From contig NC_092335.1 of the NCBI RefSeq assembly GCF_046630445.1, positions 34,746,501-34,810,500 on the forward strand: 64,000 nt of DNA, written 5' to 3'. Source of the DNA: Rutidosis leptorrhynchoides (lineage: Eukaryota; Streptophyta; Magnoliopsida; Asterales; Asteraceae). The notes below the pieces were generated by a model. It did no database searches. It saw only the letters and a program-made list of their open reading frames with translations, and was not told where the DNA came from. This document shows positions 25,723 through 38,209 of the stretch, one piece after another; within the stretch, counting starts at the first letter, position 1, and every line of letters starts with the position of its first letter. A program made the position numbers and the translations under genes.

Positions 25723-25900
25723 TGGTTTGTATAGTTTGTTCCTTAGATCGTGTTCTTATTTCGTGTTTGAGTTTGTGATCTCGCAAACTCATGGTTTCTT
25801 AGTGTAGAACTTTGGCTTTGGCCACTCCCGTTGTTCCGTGATTTTTTCTTAATGAATTCTTACTTTTCAAAAAAATATATATATATATATTTAGGATTAA

Positions 25901-26455
25901 CTAGAAAAAATCCGACCGCGCGGTCCAATTTGGATATACGATGTCCGTTTCGCGTATAGTTAGTCGTGTTGTATATGTATATATATGTATGTAATATAGC
26001 CCGAAATATTTATTTTTTTTAACGATGTCCGTTTCGCGTATAGTTAGTCGCGTTGTGTTCGTAAAATTATTTCGAGTTGAACGATGGTCTCGGAAAAATT
26101 TAACTCGCACCGAGCGTGAATATAGGGCCCGTTATTTAGTGTTTTTTTAACGATGTCCGTTTTGCATATAGTTAGTCCCGTTGGGTTCGTGAGATTTTTT
26201 CGAGTTGAACGGTGGCCTCGGAAAAATTTAACTCGCACCGAGCGAGAAGATAGGGCCCGTTATAAATTCAGGTGGAGTAAGGTTTTTTTATTTTAATTAA
26301 ATTATAAATTTACGTTTTTTACTCCTGAAAAAGTGTAAAGCTGAGGGGTTGTTGTGTAATTTGTGTGAAAGTTGGAAGACCATTTGTAGTGTGAGCGCAA
26401 ACTCAAAACGACAATTCGGTGAAACTGAAACGACCAAAAATGGGAGGAGGTTTAG
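25901..26455 (-). mobile_element. Helitron copy H2 (minus strand)
   Basis: The 3' end is at the left: on the minus strand the 12-bp palindrome GACCGCGCGGTC is followed by GGATTTTTT and CTAG (25901-25904), then T in the host, as expected for Helitrons. It contains about two and a half copies of the family repeat unit (GTCCGTTTCGCGTATAGTTA, then TTAACTCGCACCGAGCG). The 5' end near 26455 is not precise. Non-coding. Confidence 0.7.
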
Positions 26456-26842
26456 TATATAAGTATAGTATAATAATATAATATAATATAATATAATATA
26501 ATATAATGATTAAAAATAATTGTTGTTGTTGATTAAAATGATTAGAGTTATCGAAGATTCGTGAAGTAAATGTTTACATGTCTGAATTATTGTCATGACT
26601 TAATTAATTGGCTAACGATGTTGGTTCTTCAAATCACATGGCATCGTGTCATACATTATGTTTACATGGCATTTGCTAGTCTATTACATGGTGATAGAGG
26701 TTAACTAGCATTAAATAACTTAACAATATCACTAATATCACTAGTCCATATTAAATATTTCATGGATTGTAAAAGTATCACCATCAATATTTATATTTAT
26801 TTATTATATAATATATTTATATTTATTTACCTTATATACACC
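26456..26842. other. AT-rich spacer with TATAA-type pentamer run
   Basis: 26466-26508 holds about seven TATAA/ATAAT pentamers. The rest, to 26842, shows no gene or recognised element. Confidence 0.6.
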
Positions 26843-27302
<460 letters not shown>

Positions 27303-27344
27303 TATACTAAAAGTGATGACATATGTTGTAGTTTTAGTTAAATT

Positions 27345-28019
27345 TGATTGTAGTTTTGACTTTGCGTATACATTACAGCCGGTCCCTCTACTTCGTCTAT
27401 ATTTTCACAACAGTCCCTCAAGTTTACACTTTTTAAGGGGTAAAAAGTGTAAATATATAATTTAATTAAAATATAAGACATTAATTCCACCCGAATTTAT
27501 AACGGGCCCTATTTTCTCGCTGGGTGCGAGTTAAATTTTTCAGAGACCACCGTTCAACTCGAAAAAATCTTCCGAACCCAACGGGACTAACTATACGCGA
27601 AACGGACACTTCTAAAAAAATGCTAAACACAACGACAACCCGTATCTTCCCGCTCGGCACGAGTTAAATTTTTTCGACGGTAGCCGTTAGACTCGAAATA
27701 ATTTTATGAACAAAAAGAAACTAACCACGTTCGAAACGGGCGCTTTTTAAAAAACGCTAAACACAACAACCCGTTTCTTCCTCCTCGACGAGAGTTAAAT
27801 TTTTCCGACAACATCGTTAGACTCGAAATAATTTTATCAACAAAACGAAACTAATTACGTTCGAAACAGATACTTTTTAAAAAACACTGAATATGACGAC
27901 ACCTACAACGGCGCTTAACACACGGCCCGTTTTCCCCTCTGTAAATACACAACGCGACATTAAATATGAATACGCGTGCCGAAATCTCCCGCCGCAACGC
28001 GCGGGCCGGTCCAGACTAG
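27345..28019 (+). mobile_element. Helitron copy H3 (plus strand)
   Basis: Plus-strand copy of the H2 family. The 3' end has the hairpin CCCGC...GCGGG (27988-28005), then CCGGTCCAGA and CTAG at 28016-28019 followed by T. The body holds several copies of a repeat unit of about 120 bp (AACTATACGCGAAACGGACA, CGAGTTAAATTTTT). The 5' boundary is approximate. Non-coding. Confidence 0.7.
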
Positions 28020-28398
28020 TTTTATATACCAATTGTGATGGGGAACTTAGTCGTTTCCTCAAGGTTAAAACTGCAATAGTCCCACCCCTCTTTCACACTT
28101 GATTTTTCCTTCTTCCCCCCTCAATTATAAACAGCTTACATAAAATACCCCAACTTTCAGGAGAGTAAACCGTCAATAGTCTAAACTGAAATAAAAACTC
28201 CACCTAAACACTTCGACAGCCCGTATCTTCCTCCTCACTCCGAGTTAAATTTCACCGAACACACCGTTAAACTCGAAATATTTTTGTGAACAAAACGAAA
28301 CTAACTACATTCAAAACGGATACTTTTTTAAAAAAACTAAATATAACGACAGCCCGTATCTTTCCGCTCGGCGCGAGTTAAATTTTTTCGACGGTAGC

Positions 28399-28670
28399 TG
28401 TAACACCCTAGGCAAATCCCACATCACCCACGAACATGAGTGATCATGGAATTATAAGGTAATACTCACGCTTAAATGACACAACGCGTTTTGGGATCAC
28501 AGGCTGAGTAGAAGTGCGAGTACGTTGTGGTTAAGCGTGCTCGGGCGAGAGCACTACCAGGATGGGTGACCTCCTGGGAAAGTGCTTCTCGTGTGTGGTC
28601 GCCAAGAAAAAGCCGTGCGCCTGCGGGCAAAGCGGACAATATTGTGGTCATGTTAAGCTGGGGTGTTACA
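28399..28670 (+). repeat. Cassandra 5' LTR
   Basis: 272 bp, TG...CA, with 5S-derived part at about 28493-28597. Confidence 0.95.
28493..28597 (+). other. 5S rRNA-derived segment in Cassandra 5' LTR
   Basis: Contains GTTAAGCGTGCTCGGGCGAG (box A region) and GGATGGGTGACCTCCTGGGA (box C region) in 5S order and spacing, with the end CTCGTGT. These are the internal pol III promoter parts of plant 5S genes. The 5' third is diverged, so this is not a functional ribosomal gene. Confidence 0.9.
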
Positions 28671-28673
28671 GAA

Positions 28674-28686
28674 TGGTATCAGAGCC
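28674..28686 (+). other. Cassandra primer-binding site
   Basis: TGGTATCAGAGCC, complementary to the 3' end of initiator tRNA-Met, three bases after the 5' LTR. Confidence 0.95.
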
Positions 28687-28754
28687 ACTCATGTGCCGTT
28701 GGGGGTGGTGGGGCAAACCTCATCGAGGACGATGAATCCCTAAGGGGGGGTGAA

Positions 28755-29026
28755 TGTAACACCCTAGGCAAATCCCACATCGCCCACGAACATGAGTGAT
28801 CATGGGATTATAAGGTAATACTCACGCTTAAATGACACAACGCGTTTTGGGATCACAGGCTGAGTAGAAGTGCGAGTACGTTGTGGTTAAGCGTGCTCGG
28901 GCGAGAGCACTACCAGGATGGGTGACCTCCTGGGAAAGTGCTTCTCGTGTGTGGTCGCCAAGAAAAAGCCGTGCGCCTGCGGGCAAAGCGGACAATATTG
29001 TGGTCATGTTAAGCTGGGGTGTTACA
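28755..29026 (+). repeat. Cassandra 3' LTR
   Basis: 272 bp; the second 5S-derived segment is at about 28849-28953. Confidence 0.95.
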
Positions 29027-29678
29027 GCAGCGTCTTATTCGAAATAATTTTATGAATTGTGATGGGGAACTTGGTCGTTTCCTCAGTGTTAAAACGACAA
29101 TAGTCCCACCTCTCTTTCACACTTGATTTTTTCTTCTTCCACCCTCAATTATAAACAGCTTACATAAAAGACCCCAACTTCCAGGGGGTAAACCGTCAAT
29201 AGTCTAAACTGAAATAAAAACTCCACCCAAACACTTCGACAACCCGTATCATCCTCCTCACTCCGAGTTAAGTTTCACTGAACACACCGTTAAACTCGAA
29301 AATTTTTTGTGAACAAAACGAAACTAACTACATTCAAAACGGACACCTTTTTAAAAAAGCTAAATATAACGACAACCCGTATCTTTCCGCTCGGCGCGAG
29401 TTAAATTTTTTCGACGGCAGCGTCTTACTCGAAATAATTTTATTAACAAAACGATAAAAAGTACGTTCAAAACGGACACTTCTTAAAAAACGCTAAACAC
29501 AACGACAGCCCCTATCTTCCCGCTCGCCGCGAGTTAAATTTTTTCGCCGGCACCGTTAAACTCGAAATATTTTTGTCAACAAAACGAAACTAACTATGTT
29601 CGAACCGGACCAAGAGCCCACGACGCATCGCGCGAGCCGGTTCCGGACTAGTTAAATAATCATTCTCAAATCATTATA

Positions 29679-30285
<607 letters not shown>

Positions 30286-30366
<81 letters not shown>
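30286..30366. repeat. (AT)n microsatellite
   Basis: About 80 bp of AT dinucleotides, right flank of the MITE. Confidence 0.9.
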
Positions 30367-30373
<7 letters not shown>

Positions 30374-30691
30374 AAAGATTAAGTTATAAAACACATAATT
30401 ATAATTAAGTACTCCGTATGTTAAAGTCAAGGATGAATATAAAATCATGTTTTACTATTGTTTATGCATAAATCATTTCGTAAGCTTTAACTCTCATCTT
30501 GTTTTCTTTCTTTTCTTGATTCGTTGATAAGACTTAAAATATGCAAGTCTCATTGTAGTGTCTATGTAGTGTCTACGTATAGTTTCTATCTTTGATTTTT
30601 GTATTTCTTTTTAAGAAAAGATGTATAAGAAAAACTTGATTGATTAGTATGAAACTCCTATAGTGGAAAATTTTATCAATCTTCATGGAAC
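30367..30691. other. Unassigned intergenic sequence
   Basis: AT-rich; no ORF, repeat or element end recognised. Confidence 0.5.
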
Positions 30692-32070
30692 TGTTGGAGT
30701 AGGGTTATGATTAGTAAAGCCCGACGTGGGTTTAGGATTTCGTTGTAATATATAAATAGTGCCTTAATAATACTATAGTTCTCACGGGTTCTATCATATA
30801 ACATGGTATCAGAGCTTAAGGTCTGATCCCGGGACCAGCCACACCCCGTCAAATATCATCATCTCTACATAGTCGTACTATATCTTCTTACCCATCATCT
30901 AAACCCTAAAACAAAACAAAAAAAACAAAAAACCCTTATCGGCCTTTTTTTTTTCCTTCTTCGTATTTTTCTTCTACTGCTAAAATAACTTGTATGCAGC
31001 AGGTGATTACTTCTTGTAGCAGCCGCAATCACCTTTGTTTTGCATATTGTTTTTTTATGACGGTAACATGCATGCATCTATCTTTGTTTCAAGAATTGAA
31101 TTAAAAAAAAAACACCACATCCATTCGTGTAACCTTACATGCGGTCAAAGTTTTTATGTGATTTCCTCTTAATATTGTAGTTCTTAAACACAAATTTCCA
31201 TCCCTTTTTTTCTTTTTTCTTTTTTTTGCTATCTTCTTTTCTCATCCTAATCTATTTTTTTCCCCTCACGTTCTCTTTCATGTTATCTTTGTTTCCAATC
31301 ACTTGAACCAATAATAATCGGCAGTGGCGACTCCACTTGAAGTTAAGTGGGGTCATAGGACCCCATTAAATAATTTTTTTTATACATAAAATACTATTAA
31401 AATTATATAGGACACCACTAAATTTATAGACCACTAAATTTATAGATAGGACCCCATATATTTTAAGAATTAGTGATTTGTATGGAAGTAAATGGACATT
31501 CTTTATGAAAAATTTTTAGAAAATACCACTCAAATTGAATAGGACCCCATTGAATTTACATTCTAGAATCGCCACTGATAATCGGCGTGGGGCTAAGCCG
31601 CCTAGCTTGACTAGGTTCCAAACCCCCCAAAAAAGAGGAATATATTAAAAAAAAAAGTTTATATGCAGCGTTGATGAAGATCGTTATCATTGACAAAAGT
31701 AGCATATCAAATCGGTACTTGATCCTTAGACACAGCAAGCCACGACGTTATAAAAAAAAACTACGGAAAAGGAGAAGCCGTCAAGAAATCTGCAACTCTA
31801 TCAACGAAGATCAGTCTATTCGATGCAAGACAAATGGAAAAAATAGAGTTCATTTTATTTCCTTTATTTAATCTTTATTGTTTTCTTCCAGTCCGAGCTT
31901 TCACGATTTCGCCGCTCGGATGGGGGAGTGTTAGACGGGTTTGGTATTATGGCCCAAGTCCGATTGTGGGATTGGGTCCGTTAGGGTTTTGTGTAACTAG
32001 GGTTTATGTGTAGTCTATATATACCGATTCAATAATGAATAATAAGATACGTGGTTCATATTCTATAATA
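30692..32070 (+). mobile_element. Decayed TRIM-like or short copia-like element
   Basis: Putative 5' LTR 30692-30803 (TGTTGGAG...ATATAACA) is followed directly by an exact PBS TGGTATCAGAGC (30804-30815). A purine run (GGATGGGGGAG) at 31918-31928 precedes a second TGTTAGACGG LTR-like segment (31929 to about 32070). The two LTRs share layout (GTGGG, TAGGGTT, ATATA, CGTGGTTCATA-like ends) but are strongly diverged, so they may come from different copies. The interior of about 1.1 kb has no coding domain. It is interrupted by a hAT MITE at 31322-31577. Confidence 0.5.
31322..31577. mobile_element. hAT-type MITE, 256 bp
   Basis: Ends are CAGTGGCGACT and, inverted, CAGTGGCGATT. It is flanked by perfect 8-bp duplications ATAATCGG at 31314-31321 and 31578-31585. 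The repeated phrase GGACCCCATT inside extends the partial symmetry. The 8-bp duplication and the CAGTGGCG end are typical of hAT elements. Confidence 0.9.
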
Positions 32071-32519
32071 GTGAATTTGCTTATGATAAAGATGAAATAT
32101 GTAAGTGTTCATGAACCTTTTCTAGGTCAATGTTTTCTTAGTAAGGAAGAGGCTTTTGTTTATTTTATCAAAATTATGCAAAACAAAAAGAGTTTTCAAT
32201 TCGAAAAGGTAGATTAGATAACAAAAAATGGAGAATTATAACGACGTGATTTCTCTTGTCACCACGAAGGAATGCCACAACCTAATTACAAGCTGAAACC
32301 ATGTATATATGACATTTTCGATTCATTGTGAATTTGTGATTGTATCTTACACCTAATCTGTATCAATACGAACGTTTTCATATACTATTTTATAGAATTT
32401 CCGTGCAATGTACGAGCTCTTATATCTAGTTATTATAATAATTTTTGTGCGTGTAACTTCTAGAACTAACATTATTGCTCTTAAAAGTCTTTTACAATAG
32501 AATAACCACGTATTAACTA
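32071..32519. other. Unassigned sequence
   Basis: Contains small ORFs (32035-32217 plus, 32353-32562 minus) without recognisable similarity. No element ends found. Confidence 0.4.
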
Positions 32520-32525
32520 GCCTCT

Positions 32526-32800
32526 TAGTGGCGGAAGTAGGAATGATTTTTACCAGGGGCAAATTTATTTTAAAAGCATAGCAACTTTTTATAGGAAAAT
32601 GTGAAGATTTTTGGATAAAATTTGGAGATTTTGAGGGCTAAATATGAAGGCTTTTAATGCAAAATGTTAAGACATTTTGGTAAAAAAAAATCCACTGAGG
32701 CAAAATAAAAAAATCCTAAATTTTTGTACTACAAATTTACCGAGAGTAGGTGCCCCTACCCCTAAATATTTTCGCCCCTCCTCTTCGTTGTTCTAACAAC
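32526..32800. mobile_element. Possible degenerate hAT-like non-autonomous element
   Basis: Begins TAGTGGCGGAAGTAGGAA and has ACCAGGGGCAAA near one side and GGTGCCCCTACCCCTAA near the other, an arrangement common in decayed hAT MITEs. No clear inverted end or target duplication found. Confidence 0.3.
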
Positions 32801-32809
32801 TTCTTTGAC

Positions 32810-33310
32810 TCCTCCCGCTTCTCTATAGAAAGAGGGAGAGAGAATTCGAAATCACTCAACTGTTAAGGAGAGGGAGGGGGGAGATACACAGTGCCCCACA
32901 ACTATGAAAGTATAGTGGGGATGAAAGACAAGAGTGTCCGCCCCTTCTTTCTCAAGTAGGCTACTTTTTCCGGAATGCAGTCTGAGATAACCGTAACTGC
33001 CCTAGGAAATCCTAAGGATATGCTAGGGGGAAGGAGTCTCAAGGAACGACAGTCAGCTTTTTGATTTATGTTGAAACTGGTAATGATCGATTGATCCCAA
33101 TATATGCCTGTCCATGTGCAATGTTGTTACGCGTTTGTGTGCTTCAACCTCTTATCGCTTGGTTTACGAGACGAATTTTCTAGAATAGGCGGCCAATCTC
33201 CTGGAAAGAGCGATGTGTATGGACCATGTGAGTATCGTCATACTTCTATCTCCAACAGACATTTATTAATAAAGAGAATGGTGTCCCCTTTCGCTCAGGG
33301 AACATAATAA
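32810..33310. other. GC-richer stretch of unknown, possibly organellar, origin
   Basis: Base composition is clearly higher in GC than its surroundings. The style of sequence (runs such as GGAGAGGGAGGGGGGAG and the frame at 33104-33307) suggests mitochondrial DNA transferred to the nucleus. I cannot name the source gene, and the 67-residue plus-strand frame has no domain that I recognise. Confidence 0.25.
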
Positions 33311-33880
33311 ATATATTTAGAATCATTAATCTTTAATTGTATTCACTGTCAGTTTTTATATGCAGTGTTAAAGTGTTTTAGGTGGAACAAAATTCCAGCG
33401 ATTCGTTAAATTAAAAAATCTCTATGTAATTACTATTAGATAATAGTTCAAGTGTACGTTTTATATTATTATAATCTATAATTTTTAATTTATTATTCTA
33501 AGCTTTCTTTATAAAATGGTGTCTTTCGTCACACAATAAGACGGTATTGGAAGGTCCACTTAAAACTAGTAATCGGATCGGATTAAGGTTTATCACAATT
33601 TCATATTTAACAAATTAGCACCCCAATAATATTAACGTCTTTATAGATATTTTAATTATTTATATTAATTTTTAATTTTTTTATTCGTAATTTAACATTG
33701 ATGTATCATTTATCATTTATCATCATTTATCATTTATCTACATAAATCACATAACTAATTCGGACACGTGTCACTACCACATGCATCCTCAGCCTTCTTA
33801 ATTTTGTGATAATTTTGGATTAAAAAATTAAGCTTATTTCCTGGTGGTGACACCTGTCCTCATTAGCAACTAATTTTAAT
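33311..33880. other. AT-rich sequence, promoter-like at its end
   Basis: No ORF. 33768-33775 contains an ACACGTGTC (G-box-like) motif, and 33847-33857 reads GTGACACCTGTC. Confidence 0.35.
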
Positions 33881-34541
33881 TATAATTAAACCCTTTTTCA
33901 TTCAAAAACAGTACCCTATCCCTCCTCTTATTCCTCCTCTCTCTCTCTTCAAAAAATATAAAATCACCAGTTCTTCTTCATCGTCGATTCTATGTTCATC
34001 CCGCCGTATTAGGCGCCGCAAGTACTACCAATGAATCGTTCGTGTTTTTCTCAACAATACCGTACAAATTTCATGGGCAAAGATTCATGGGCTTTGGGTT
34101 GATTATATGATAGTTTTTTTAGGGCAAAATAATAAAACAATGGTTTACTGCTATAGCCGTTGATTATATGATTGTTGTTTGGTTGAAAAAATCGATTTAG
34201 GGTTAAATCTCCTTCGTCAACCCGATGCCTACTGCTATAAACCCTAAATTATCAATCGATTCAATATGCACGACGGTTATACAAATCGTCACTATATTTT
34301 GGTATGTGTCGCCTGGATTACGATCAATTTATCAGTGTTTCAAAAAATCACGCGGTCAGATTCTTCTGGCGATTGATGATGATGAAGATGAACATCCGCC
34401 ATTGTTACAGACCTCAAATTGCGTCCTCACTGGTCAGCTCTAATTCACTATTTACTCAATCTAATATTATTTTCTTGATTTAATTAGGTTATTTATAAGT
34501 TTCATTCTGTATTGTTGTTGATTGAAATTGAAAATGAATTT

Positions 34542-34676
34542 GAAGGAACTGTATTGACAACATTAGCACATTTTATAGCAGGTGTAATAGGATCGGGTGT
34601 TTTATCATTACCTTGGAGTATGGCTCAAACCCATGATTTGTTTGAATGATTTGCTTCTTTATTAGCTTGAATTTTT
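34542..34676 (+). pseudogene. Amino-acid-permease-like fragment (first membrane segment)
   Basis: The frame from GAA at 34542 reads GTVLTTLAHFIAGVIGSGVLS followed by LPWSMAQ, matching the first membrane segment and following loop of plant amino acid/auxin permeases (usual pattern GTxWTAxAHIITGVIGSGVLSLAWS). After MAQ it continues for about 20 residues with two TGA codons (FE*FASLLA*IF), both at places where Trp would fit. No further permease exons were found downstream. It is therefore a captured or decayed fragment of about 45 residues. These transporters sit in the plasma membrane and carry amino acids with protons. Confidence 0.55.
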
Positions 34677-37435
34677 GTTTTACAGGAACCAAAAATTTGT
34701 GGATAATTGAACCATTCAGTAACAGAGAATTTTCTTTGAGTTTTTCACAGGTGAATTTAATTGAAAACCCTTATATTCAATTACAGTAAATTTCAAGAAC
34801 TATACATGATTTATATGACTTCTTTGTAGTTTAAGTTCGATTTTGCTTCAAGTTCCATCTTTTTTAGTCAAAATGCTCTTGCAATTTTATTTTGATTAGT
34901 TTTGGCTGAAATATTGATTTGTGTTGTATGAATTTTATTATAGTTTTACTTAGGGTTTCTTTTTTTAATTTTAAAGTTGTTTTTATGAAGGATTGAAATA
35001 GATTTTAAATTCATCATCTTCTTGAAACAGGTTTGCCCTAACTTTTCAATGTTGTAGCCTAAGGGTTTGCTATTACTCTTATGGTAAGTGATTTGTTAAT
35101 AATGACAATTTTTCTATTTGGATGTCACATATGTATTGTCGATTTTGACTTTTGGTTGTGCAAAGACGTTGTTTTTTCACATATGTATTGTATCTCCAAC
35201 TGCTGGTAATCTTTCCTTATATGTTATTTGATGATCATTTTCTTTTTTTGGTATGTTGTCTATGAAGGATTGGAAGTACAGTGATACTGATTCAGCAACG
35301 ATCGATTAGTGTCATAGACTCGATTAACAGCTGATTTCAGCATCAATTGCATCATTACCGATTCAACGGCCATATACCAATTCAACAGCAATATGTTCAA
35401 TTTCGCGCAACTTTAGAAATCGAAATCCACAATATTTCTACTTAACTTTAAAATCTAGAAAGGTAATGTAATTCCTCATTTAGAGATAGTTTTGCTTTAT
35501 ATATATTTGTGCAACCGTAAAGTAATATTCGCTGGTAATAGTGTTATATTATAACTAATGGCTTAGTCTTCGTTGGATCTAAAATGATATTTTGAATTGA
35601 CTGATTTTTTGTTTCATTGAGTTAATCATTCATTTATAATTGTTTTGTAGCCGATGATTATAAAGACGAAATGATCAAACAATGATTGTGAATATGAAGG
35701 TGAGGGTGTTTGTTTAGAAGTTAGATTTGATGAAGAGTTCATTGAACTAAATTTATTTACTGCCCTAATAGTTATGCTATTGTTGAGAATAATGGTGTTT
35801 TTTGATATTGAAAATAGGCCAAGATCGCGTTCCCAACTTTACTTCATCTACGGGCTATAAATTTCACCTGGTGGATCACCTACACCAACTGCTTATTGAC
35901 GTCGGTACTGCAGCTCTATAAACATATAATCCTCTCTTCTTTATATGTGTTGATGAGGTATTTCCTTTTTTTGATTGGTTTGATGCAAATTCTTAAGCTT
36001 ATTAATATATGAGGATTATATTTAAGAGAACCACATATCAACTGGTATCTGCAATATGTAAGAGAAGTAGTATAGTTTGAGACGAATGCTCTTAAAAAAT
36101 GCTTAGGGTTTGCGAAGCATCTAAGACTTGCTAAAGTTAACAATCTCAGTTATGATGTAGTTTTTACATTTTTAGTAGATGATGGGAGAATTGGTAAGTG
36201 GGTCAAAACAAGTTTGAAACTTTGAATTGGTAATATGAAACACATTTTTTTATTGTGAGTATTAAAGAAATATTCTATTAGTAAACTTTTCATCTTGATT
36301 AACAAATTTCAAATGTAACGGTCCTTTTTAACAAGTAGTACCTGAAATTGTATCATGTGTTTATGTTGTTACAAGTGTTGTTTACCGACTCAGTTTTAGT
36401 TGTTAACTGTCAAAGATGGCCAGTTAGGTACTTAATAGGCAACCTATAGGTAATCTTGCATTTTAATAGCGATAAACCAAAACATAATTCAACCCATTGA
36501 CGACAGCTCTTTTCAAGTTACTTAAACCAGCTGACTAATCTCTCCACTTAATAAAAAATTCCAAATCAAGATCATGAAAATCAGGCTTTAAATTGGCAGG
36601 CCTCAATTAGGGCTATAACAATTGTAATGTATTTACAATAATCATATGATTCCGGAAGTTATATGCTATACTTTTGGTAATATCAAACTGTTTGAGATGT
36701 TCCTTTATTTTGTATCTATTTATTTATATTTATCTTTATTTACAGTTTGTCTAAGGCGGCATTGAAGCCACAAGAAGGCAAAGGTGGTGGAGGAAATGGT
36801 CATGTTCAAGTCTAAGTATGTTTCTATATTCTATAATTTATATCTTACACTCCATAATAGGTGGCAATGTTGGTGCGTTGGCGAGTTTGGGTACGCCCAC
36901 TTCAGACTTTCACGGTATTGAAAGAAAATTACTATAGTTGATCCACATAAAAGTAAGTGGGTGTGTAATGTGGTTTAGGTGTAGAAACTGAGATGCAAAA
37001 TAAGTAGGAAACAAAATCATTGAACTTTTAGTTTGTGTTGGATAAAAATTGTTGTTGCATTATTACAAGATGAGTTTCACTGCTTTTTTTCATGTTTCTA
37101 TCCTTTACAGGGTCATGGGCATAGTCACATTAGCGTAAATAGTGTAAAATAACATGTTTTAGATTAGCAAAGAATTGAAGATGATATTTTGATTTCTTTT
37201 GTTGGAGTTTGTACAACATAGGAAGTCGATTATTATTTGTTTCTTTATTCTTATTAGTCATAATCTTAATATGGGTGGCTAAATGGGTCGGTCCTAGAGG
37301 TTTTGTTTGTAAAGATGAATGTTGCATCCATAGTTTACAAAATGGGTATTGGGCTATTAAACCATTTCAACAAAATTCGCTGTAGAAATTCAATGATTTT
37401 TCTTTATAAGGAAGTAAATGTGATAAGTTTTTATA

Positions 37436-38209
37436 GTGAGTCTATTCAAAATACATATTTTACTATATTCCAAAAGTTTTAATAAATATCAAAAATCAGA
37501 GTTACTTATTCCTACACGTTTTAACTCTGTAACGTTTACAGATCCTGAAAAAAAATGTTTGACTGCCTATAAAGCAAGGGCGAGCCCAAAAGATCACGTT
37601 GTCATACACTATAATGAATCTTATAGGAAAAGGGTAGGAATATCAATTGTTCATGGAAATTTGATGCTATGTCAAGGATGGCAAGACATTGTTTCGGATC
37701 TACACATCAATTGTGGAGATTGTCTCATTTTTTATGCAATAAATGAACTTAATACAGAGCTACTAATATATAAACAAGAAGATGGTTGTGAATATTCATC
37801 AATACACAATCATGTGATGCCTGCAATGGTTCAACCATATGAACTACAACAAGAAGTTAGTGATTCGAATTGCGAAATATTAATACCAAGGGGTAATGTT
37901 TTGGTGAGTCTAATTACTTAATTTAACATCACTTTATTTTTATTAATATCTATTATTAGATAATAATGTGTGCGCTTAATGTAATAAAATTAATTGTTGT
38001 TCCTATAATTAAATTTCTGTAATTGTATATATATTTTTTTTTTGTAGCGCTTGCCAAACAATTTGATGTTACTTCCGGGTCTACGAAGTGGTAAAAGAGT
38101 TTCATGCTTCAATATGGAGAAACTTAAGTTCAAATGGAAGTTAAAACAAGAGAAGTCGAAAAAAAAACTAAATCTATGTGTGTCTTATGGATTCAAGCAA
38201 TTCAAATAA
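37436..38209 (+). pseudogene. B3 DNA-binding domain protein fragment, two exons
   Basis: Exon 1 (to 37903) encodes a B3-like domain: LLIPTRFNSVTFTDPEKKC, HVVIHYNESYRKRVGISIVHG, LCQGWQDIVSDLHINCGDCLI, FYAI. The listed start is GTG, so the true first exon is probably upstream after a TTTATAG acceptor. A splice donor GTGAGT (37904) and acceptor TTTTTGTAG (38047) frame a 144-base intron that joins in phase (GNVL to RLPNNLML). Exon 2 begins a second B3 domain (LPGLRSGKRVSCFNMEKLKF, WKLKQ, YGFKQF) and meets TAA at 38207-38209; similarity continues after it (ENRLKPG) and then shifts frame (KLTNCLFKY). B3 proteins of the REM type are nuclear DNA-binding proteins. The stop and shift make it a probable pseudogene. 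Confidence 0.6.

Larger units (their letters stand above)
28399..29026 (+). mobile_element. Cassandra TRIM retrotransposon, complete
   Basis: 628-bp terminal-repeat retrotransposon in miniature. Two 272-bp LTRs (28399-28670, 28755-29026) begin TGTAACACCC and end GGGTGTTACA and differ at only a few bases. PBS TGGTATCAGAGCC is at 28674-28686 and a polypurine tract (AAGGGGGGGTGAA) at 28742-28754. The 5-bp flanks are GTAGC and GCAGC, one mismatch, and the second half of the host repeat shows the empty site. Each LTR contains a 5S rRNA-derived segment, the hallmark of Cassandra. It encodes no protein and must be moved in trans. Confidence 0.95.
28020..29651 (+). mobile_element. Helitron copy H4 with internal duplication, carrying Cassandra
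   Basis: Same family, ending in CTAG at 29648-29651 after a degenerate hairpin. It contains two tandem copies of a segment of about 390 bp starting TTGTGATGGGGAAC (28032 and 29049). The first copy is interrupted by the Cassandra element; the second gives its unfilled target site (GACGGCAGCGTCTTA near 29415). It has no coding capacity. Confidence 0.65.

Noticed and set aside
28493..28597. A genuine 5S rRNA gene
   Set aside because: Lies inside twin LTRs with PBS and target duplication; the 5' third is diverged. It is Cassandra.
28527..28799. 90-residue ORF across Cassandra
   Set aside because: Spans 5S-like sequence, PBS and interior; no protein similarity, and TRIMs are non-coding.
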